Source: Thalassospiraceae bacterium LMO-SO8 (lineage in GTDB: Bacteria > Pseudomonadota > Alphaproteobacteria > Rhodospirillales > Casp-alpha2). From it: a stretch of DNA of 64,000 nt. The number at the start of each line of letters is the position of its first letter. Position 1 is the stretch's first letter. This document shows, in pieces, positions 59,173 through 64,000 of this stretch. The stretch spans positions 2,498,001 to 2,562,000 of the forward strand of contig CP134226.1 in the NCBI GenBank assembly GCA_031655335.1. The letters are read 5' to 3'. The position numbers and the translations under genes were made by a program. The notes beneath the pieces were generated by a model. The model did not search any database. It worked only from the letters and a program-made list of their open reading frames with translations, and was not told the DNA's origin.

Positions 59173-62100
59173 TCAGGCGCTCTCGCGGAAGCTTTCCGCC
59201 TGTTGCAGATCGACGGAGACAAGCTGCGACACGCCGCGTTCCTGCATGGTCACGCCGAACAGACGGTGCATGCGGGCCATGGTCATGCGGTGGTGGGTGA
59301 TGACGATGAAGCGGGTCTGCCCCGTGGCCGCCATTTCGTCGAGCATGGAGCAGAATCGGTCGACGTTGGCGTCGTCCAGCGGCGCGTCCACTTCGTCGAG
59401 CACGCAGATCGGGGCCGGATTGGTCTGGAACACCCCGAACAGCAACGCCAGGGCCGTCAGCGCCTGTTCCCCGCCCGACAAAAGCGACAGCACCTGCAGG
59501 CGTTTGCCCGGGGGGCTGGCGAAGATTTCCAGGCCGGCTTCCAGAGGATCGTCCGATTCCACCAGTTCCAAATGCGCCTTGCCGCCGCCGAACAGGCGCT
59601 GGAACAGGACCTGGAAGTGGCCGTTGACCTCTTCGAACGAGGCCAGCAGCCGGGCCCGGCCCTCGCGGTTCAGTTCGTTGATGCCCTGGCGCAGCTTGTC
59701 GATGGCGGCAAGAAGGTCGGTCTTTTCCGTTTCCAGGCCGGTGATCTGTTCCGACAGCTCGGTCATTTCCTGTTCGGCGCGCAGGTTGACCGGGCCCATG
59801 GTGTCGCGTTCGCGCAGCAGGCGGTCGACCCGGCTTTCCGCGTTCTCCAATTCGGGCAGGTCCTTGCCGTCTTCCGCTTCCGCCAATTCGGCCAGCTTGT
59901 CGGGGCCGACGTGCAGGCGGTCGTTGATGCGCTCGATCAGGCCACGGCAGCCCTGTTCGGCCTGCTCCACAGCACCCTCGGCACGGACCCGGGTTTCGCG
60001 GGCGAAGGACAGATCGTGTTCGGCCTGGCGCATGTCGCGGTCGGCTTCGGCCAGGGCGGCTTCCGCCTGGGCCAGCTGGTCGGCGGCGGTGTTGCGGCGT
60101 TCCTCGGCGCCCTGAATGGCGGTCAACAACTCGTCGCGCTTGGCCGCGATCTCGGCCGGTTTCTGTTGCAGGGCGTCCAGATCCGCCTGCAAGGCCGTGG
60201 CCCGTTCCGCCAGTTCGCCGAGCTGGCTTTCCGAACGCGAGCGGCGGGTCACCCACATCTGGGATTCGGAGGCGACGGCGAGCAGGCGTTGCTTGCGGGC
60301 TTCCGACGCCTGGAACAGTTGGTCGTGGCGCGACCGGCATTCCATCTGATGGGTGCGCTTCTCGGCCAGGGCCGTGCGCTTGTCGGCCAGCGCCGTGCGC
60401 GCGGCTTCCAGGTCCGGCAGTTCGCCGCGTTCGGTTTCAATCGCCGCCTTCTGGGCCCCGGATTCTTCCTGGTCGGCGGCGATGGACGCCTGGGTTTCGG
60501 CCAGGGCGGCCAGCTTGTTCTGTACGGCGGCGGCGCGGTCCTTGACCTCGGCCAGGCGGTCGCGGGCGGCGTTGAAGGCGCGGTCGGCCTCGTTCAGGGC
60601 CTGACGGGCGTCGCGTTCCTGGGCGCGCAGGGCTTCGGCCTTGGCCTTGGCGGCCTCGGCGGTGGCCCGCAGGGCGTCCAGGGTTTCGCGCGCGGCCGCG
60701 GCCTGGGCCGCGACCTCGTTCAAACGGTTGCGCTGAGCCAGGCGTTGGGCGGCGGCGGTTTCCGCCCCTTCGGCGACGCGGAAGCCGTCCCAGCGCCACA
60801 GGCCGCCGGCGCGGCTGACCAGGCGCTGGCCGGGGGCCAGGCCGGCCTGTAGGCGGGTGCCTTCGGCGGCGTCCTCGACGATGCCGATCTGCGACAGGCG
60901 GCGGTCGAGGGCGGCGGGGGCCTTCACGACGTCTGACAGGGCGCGCACGCCGGCGGGCAGGCCAGGGGCCGTCGCCATGGGCCCCAAGGCGCGCCAGCCG
61001 ATGACGGCGCCGTCGTCGTCGCCCAGGGCCGGGGCCGACAGATCCTCGCCGAGCGCGGCGCCCAGCGCATCCTCGAACCCCTTGTCGACGCTGATCTGGT
61101 CGAGCATCGGCGGCAGGTCCGTTTCCGGCCCGGCGGCGAGGACGCGCTCCAGGGTGCGGATTTCCGTTTCCAGGGCCGTTTGCTCGGTCGCCTTCTCCCG
61201 CGCGGCCTGGGCGGCCTGTTCCGATGCCTGATCGGCCTCGGCGCGGGCGGTCTCTGTCGTGGTCAGGGTCTCGCGGGCCGTGTCGGCGGCGGTGCGCGTG
61301 GTTTCCACGGCGGCATCGGCCTGGGCCAGATCGACCAGATCGGCGGATCGGGATTCCAGGTCGGCCTTCTGGGCCTCGGCGTCGGCGGCGCGCTGGGCCA
61401 GCCGGTTCAGGCGGTTTTCCAGTTCGGCCAGGCGCTGGTTCAGGGCGTTGCGGCGGGCTTCGGCGGCGGCCAGATCGTTGGTGTCGCGGTCGACCTCGCG
61501 GTCCATCTCGGCGACGGCCACGTCGGCGGCGGCGCGGGCCTCGGCGGCGGCCGTCAGGTCGTCGGCTTCCTGCGTCTGGGCGGTCTCGATGTCCTGCTTT
61601 TCGGCGGCCAGGCGCTGGATGGCCTCGGCCGCGTCGGTCATCAGGCCCTGTTCGCGCTCACGGTCGCGGGCGGTCTGCTCCAGCCGGCCCCGGGTTTCGG
61701 CCATGGTCTGGGTGATGCGGGCCTCTTCCTCGTCCAGGCCCTCGCGGGCCAGGGTCAGGCGCTGCAACTCCGCCGCCACCTGGGCCTCGCCCTGGCGCAG
61801 TTCGGGCAGGCCTTCGGCCGCCTGGGCCTGGCGGGTCGTCGCCTGGGCCGCGCGCTGGGTCAGTTCGGTGACCGCGTGTTCGGCCTCCTTCAGTTGCGCA
61901 CGGGCCGTGTCGCGGGCGGTTTCCGCGTTCGACCACAGGATATGGAACAGGGTCGCCTCGGCCTTGTGGATATGATCCGACAGGTTGCGGTAACGGGTCG
62001 CCTGGCGCGCCTGTTTCTTCAGGTTGTTCATCTGGGCGTCCAGGGTGACCAGGATGTCGTCCAGGCGCTCCATGTTGGCTTCGGCACCCTTGAGGCGCAG

Positions 62101-62646
62101 TTCCGCCTCGTGGCGGCGGGAATGCAGGCCGGTGATGCCGGCGGCTTCTTCCAGCAGAAGTCGCCGTTGCGCCGGCTTGGCGTTAATCACGGTGCCGATG
62201 CGGCCCTGGCTGACCAGGGCGGTCGAGCGCGCGCCGGTCGCCTGGTCGGCGAACAGCAGCTGCACGTCGCGGGCGCGGACCTCCTTGCCGTTGATGCGGT
62301 AGTTCGACCCCTTTTCGCGTTCGATGCGGCGGGTGACCTCCAGTTCGTCCGTGTCGTTGAACTGGGCCGGGGCCTTGCGCTCGCTGTTGTCGAGGGTCAG
62401 GGTGACCTCGGCGATGTTGCGCGACGGCCGGTCCTGCGTTCCGGAGAAGATGACGTCTTCCATCTCCGTGCCGCGCATCTGCTTGGCCGAGGTCTCGCCC
62501 ATCACCCATTTCAAGGATTCGACCACGTTCGATTTGCCGCAGCCGTTCGGGCCGACCACGCCCGTCAGGCCCGGTTCGATGAACAGCTCCGTGGGGTCGA
62601 CGAAGGATTTGAACCCCAGAACGCGGATTTTCTTGAAATTGAGCAA
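59173..62646 (-). CDS. smc: Chromosome segregation protein SMC
   Basis: 1157 residues. N-terminal FKKIRVLGFKSFVDPTEL and Walker A VVGPNGCGKSNVVESLKW (31-48); long coiled coils about 165-500 and 640-1000; hinge near 505-630; C-terminal ABC signature LSLLSGGEQALTALALLF and Walker B PICVLDEVDAPLDDANVDRF. Condenses and organises the chromosome with ScpA/ScpB (not in the window). TTG start (LLNFKK) because no ATG fits the conserved N-terminus. Downstream of dsbA and DUF721 on the - strand. Confidence 0.96.
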   Translation of the reverse strand: MLNFKKIRVLGFKSFVDPTELFIEPGLTGVVGPNGCGKSNVVESLKWVMGETSAKQMRGTEMEDVIFSGTQDRPSRNIAEVTLTLDNSERKAPAQFNDTDELEVTRRIEREKGSNYRINGKEVRARDVQLLFADQATGARSTALVSQGRIGTVINAKPAQRRLLLEEAAGITGLHSRRHEAELRLKGAEANMERLDDILVTLDAQMNNLKKQARQATRYRNLSDHIHKAEATLFHILWSNAETARDTARAQLKEAEHAVTELTQRAAQATTRQAQAAEGLPELRQGEAQVAAELQRLTLAREGLDEEEARITQTMAETRGRLEQTARDREREQGLMTDAAEAIQRLAAEKQDIETAQTQEADDLTAAAEARAAADVAVAEMDREVDRDTNDLAAAEARRNALNQRLAELENRLNRLAQRAADAEAQKADLESRSADLVDLAQADAAVETTRTAADTARETLTTTETARAEADQASEQAAQAAREKATEQTALETEIRTLERVLAAGPETDLPPMLDQISVDKGFEDALGAALGEDLSAPALGDDDGAVIGWRALGPMATAPGLPAGVRALSDVVKAPAALDRRLSQIGIVEDAAEGTRLQAGLAPGQRLVSRAGGLWRWDGFRVAEGAETAAAQRLAQRNRLNEVAAQAAAARETLDALRATAEAAKAKAEALRAQERDARQALNEADRAFNAARDRLAEVKDRAAAVQNKLAALAETQASIAADQEESGAQKAAIETERGELPDLEAARTALADKRTALAEKRTHQMECRSRHDQLFQASEARKQRLLAVASESQMWVTRRSRSESQLGELAERATALQADLDALQQKPAEIAAKRDELLTAIQGAEERRNTAADQLAQAEAALAEADRDMRQAEHDLSFARETRVRAEGAVEQAEQGCRGLIERINDRLHVGPDKLAELAEAEDGKDLPELENAESRVDRLLRERDTMGPVNLRAEQEMTELSEQITGLETEKTDLLAAIDKLRQGINELNREGRARLLASFEEVNGHFQVLFQRLFGGGKAHLELVESDDPLEAGLEIFASPPGKRLQVLSLLSGGEQALTALALLFGVFQTNPAPICVLDEVDAPLDDANVDRFCSMLDEMAATGQTRFIVITHHRMTMARMHRLFGVTMQERGVSQLVSVDLQQAESFRESA

Positions 62647-62682
62647 GTCGCCTCGCCGATCCTGATTGCCTGTTTGCGCCGC

Positions 62683-63300
62683 TTATTTCTTCAGGGCACG
62701 TTCGATGATGTCCTCGAATACCTTGAAGTCCTGCGCGCCCGAGACCTTTTCCCCGGCGACGATGAAGAACGGCGTGGAATCGACGCCGTGATCCTTGTTG
62801 CCGGCTTCGGCGGTCTTCTGGATGCCTTGCAGAAGGTCTTCGTTGCGCAGGCAGGCATCGACCTGGGCCGGCGACATGCCGCCTTTCTTGGCCGTGGTCT
62901 GAATGGCGGCAAGGCCATCCGGCGCCTGTGCCCAGATCGCCTGGTCGCGGAACAGGATGCTGATCATGGCGAAATAGCGCACGGGGCCGGCGCAGCTGGC
63001 GACCATATGCGCGGCCAGGGCGCGCTGGCCCAGGGGAAAGTCGCGGAAGATCAGTTTCACCTTGCCCGTGTCGATGTACTTTTCCTTGATCTGGGGCAGG
63101 GTCTTTTCATGGAACTCGCGGCAATGGGGGCAACTCAGCGAGGCATACTCGATCATCGTCACCGGCGCGTCGGCCTTGCCGAGCACCTTTTCCGCCAACA
63201 TGTCCTGAGCGCTCTGCGCCTGTGCCGAGCCCGCGAAGGGGCCGGAAAGGGCCAAAATCAGTGTCATTGCGAGCGCAAGACCTTGTGCTAATTGCAGCAA
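62683..63300 (-). CDS. DsbA-family thiol:disulfide protein
   Basis: 205 residues. Signal peptide (LALAMTLILALSGPFAGSAQA), then a DsbA/DsbG-like thioredoxin domain with active-site CPHC in SLSCPHCREFHEKTL (about 60), a helical insertion, and the cis-Pro loop GVDSTPFFIVAG. Periplasmic disulfide exchange. The start is TTG at 63300: AGGAGGT lies 3-9 bases upstream of it, whereas an earlier GTG at 63318 would sit over the SD. 36 bases before smc. Confidence 0.88.
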   Translation of the reverse strand: MLQLAQGLALAMTLILALSGPFAGSAQAQSAQDMLAEKVLGKADAPVTMIEYASLSCPHCREFHEKTLPQIKEKYIDTGKVKLIFRDFPLGQRALAAHMVASCAGPVRYFAMISILFRDQAIWAQAPDGLAAIQTTAKKGGMSPAQVDACLRNEDLLQGIQKTAEAGNKDHGVDSTPFFIVAGEKVSGAQDFKVFEDIIERALKK

Positions 63301-63402
63301 ATTAACCTCCTGAAACACAAGATGTTGATGACTATAGAATCGGCCCCGAGACGGAGTCGACTCCTTTTGCTAAATCGTTGATATGGGCCGCCGATCCGCA
63401 AT

Positions 63403-63921
63403 TTATCCACCGTCCCCGCGGCGCCGCCGGACGGCCTGTCCCAGGCCTTCGAGGGCGCGGCGCAGGTCCGGGTCCGTCACGGCCTTCAGGTCGCGCTCCA
63501 GCGCCGCCCGTTCGGCCGGGCTCAGCGTTCGGGGCGGGGTCGGGGTGGTGTCCTCGCGCGGCGGCAGGGGGCGTTGGAAAATGTGGATGCCCCTGACGGC
63601 GCCATAGCCGAAATAGGTGTTCACCTTTTCCACGATCAGGGGCTCCAGGTGCTGGACTTCGGTCGCCACGGCGGAATTGCCGGCCTGCAGGTGCAGAAGC
63701 CCGCCCGTGCGCTGGCCGCGGGGAAAGATGATGCGGTCGGGCAGGGTATGGCGGGCCAGCAGTTCGCCGGCGATTTCCGGCCAATGGCGCAGGATGTCGC
63801 CCTGGGCGAAGCCGCGCTTGCCATAGGCGGCGGCGGTCACCTTGCCCAGCGCCTGGCCGACGGCACGCACCCCACCTTTGCGGCGGCGGGGCGGCTTGGT
63901 CGTTTCGTCGTCCTGGGCCAT
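63403..63921 (-). CDS. DUF721/DciA-like protein
   Basis: 172 residues. N-terminal basic tail (KPPRRRKGGVRAVGQALGK), then the DUF721 core (HWPEIAGELLARHTLPDRI and LHLQAGNSAVATEVQHLEPL), with an extended C-terminal tail. DUF721 proteins include DciA, the replicative helicase loader/operator in most bacteria lacking DnaC. DNA-binding is suggested by the basic tail. First of the DUF721-dsbA-smc run; 102 bases before dsbA. Confidence 0.85.
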   Translation of the reverse strand: MAQDDETTKPPRRRKGGVRAVGQALGKVTAAAYGKRGFAQGDILRHWPEIAGELLARHTLPDRIIFPRGQRTGGLLHLQAGNSAVATEVQHLEPLIVEKVNTYFGYGAVRGIHIFQRPLPPREDTTPTPPRTLSPAERAALERDLKAVTDPDLRRALEGLGQAVRRRRGDGG

Positions 63922-64000
63922 GGTGTTCCTTTCGGGCCGTCGCCGCCCTTTTCCGCGTGCAGGCGGCGTGGCATTAACGGGGGATGCATTTAAGAGTGCC

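Noticed and set aside
61180-63291. Long + strand frame opposite smc and dsbA
   Set aside because: Glycine/leucine-rich antisense shadow of the SMC coiled coil; no motif, no SD.

Overview
The window is high-GC chromosomal DNA from an alphaproteobacterium, most likely a free-living member of the Rhodospirillales. The basis is the gene order: a complete division and cell wall (dcw) cluster running into lpxC, bamD, recN and ligA, a split F0 operon with the two b-type subunits (b and b'), a DUF721-dsbA-smc group, and a type A RNase P RNA. The lineage is inferred from gene order and protein style, not from a search. No phage, transposon, CRISPR array or tRNA was seen.

Region 1 (1-9.8 kb) is a C1 and carboxylate metabolism block on the + strand. 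It holds oxalyl-CoA decarboxylase (cut by the window start), formyl-CoA transferase, a stand-alone 10-formyl-THF hydrolase/formyltransferase domain, and formate-THF ligase. Together these can route the formyl carbon of oxalate into folate C1 metabolism. A universal stress protein, an FAH-family hydrolase, a ketopantoate-reductase-like enzyme, an FNR-type Fe-S regulator and two small proteins follow. Region 2 (9.8-16.7 kb), on the - strand, is an iron cell-surface-signalling locus: ECF sigma factor, FecR anti-sigma factor and TonB receptor with a signalling domain, under a clear Fur box. A lone TolC and a PLP dehydratase lie downstream of it. Region 3 (16.7-26.1 kb) holds a fused HyuA-HyuB/5-oxoprolinase, a D-2-hydroxyacid dehydrogenase, an L-2-hydroxyglutarate-oxidase-like flavoprotein diverging from a BASS transporter, a DUF3750 protein, a DjlA-like co-chaperone and a peptidoglycan amidase.

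Region 4 (26.1-52.3 kb) starts with rnpB and an orphan membrane protein of lower GC. The dcw cluster follows: mraZ-rsmH-ftsL-ftsI-murE-murF-mraY-murD-ftsW-murG-murC-murB-ddl-ftsQ-ftsA-ftsZ-lpxC. Most of its genes overlap or abut, so it is probably one long transcription unit. Upstream of mraZ lie six CCCA (TGGG) boxes, five of the gaps falling on or near a 10-bp period, which fit an MraZ autorepression operator. A strong terminator follows lpxC. bamD, recN and ligA come next.

Region 5 (52.3-64 kb) has a GNAT acetyltransferase meeting ligA tail to tail, then a polyamine operon: a fold-III ornithine/lysine decarboxylase, a deoxyhypusine-synthase-like protein and an agmatinase-family protein, behind a structured leader of about 390 bp. 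After a palindromic intergenic repeat and a bidirectional terminator, the - strand carries the F0 ATP synthase operon (atpI-atpB-atpE-b'-b) and the DUF721-dsbA-smc group. The points most worth follow-up are the folate-linked oxalate module, the DHS-like enzyme in the polyamine operon, the MraZ operator with its hairpin leader, and a shared GTATAC operator candidate at two metabolic loci.
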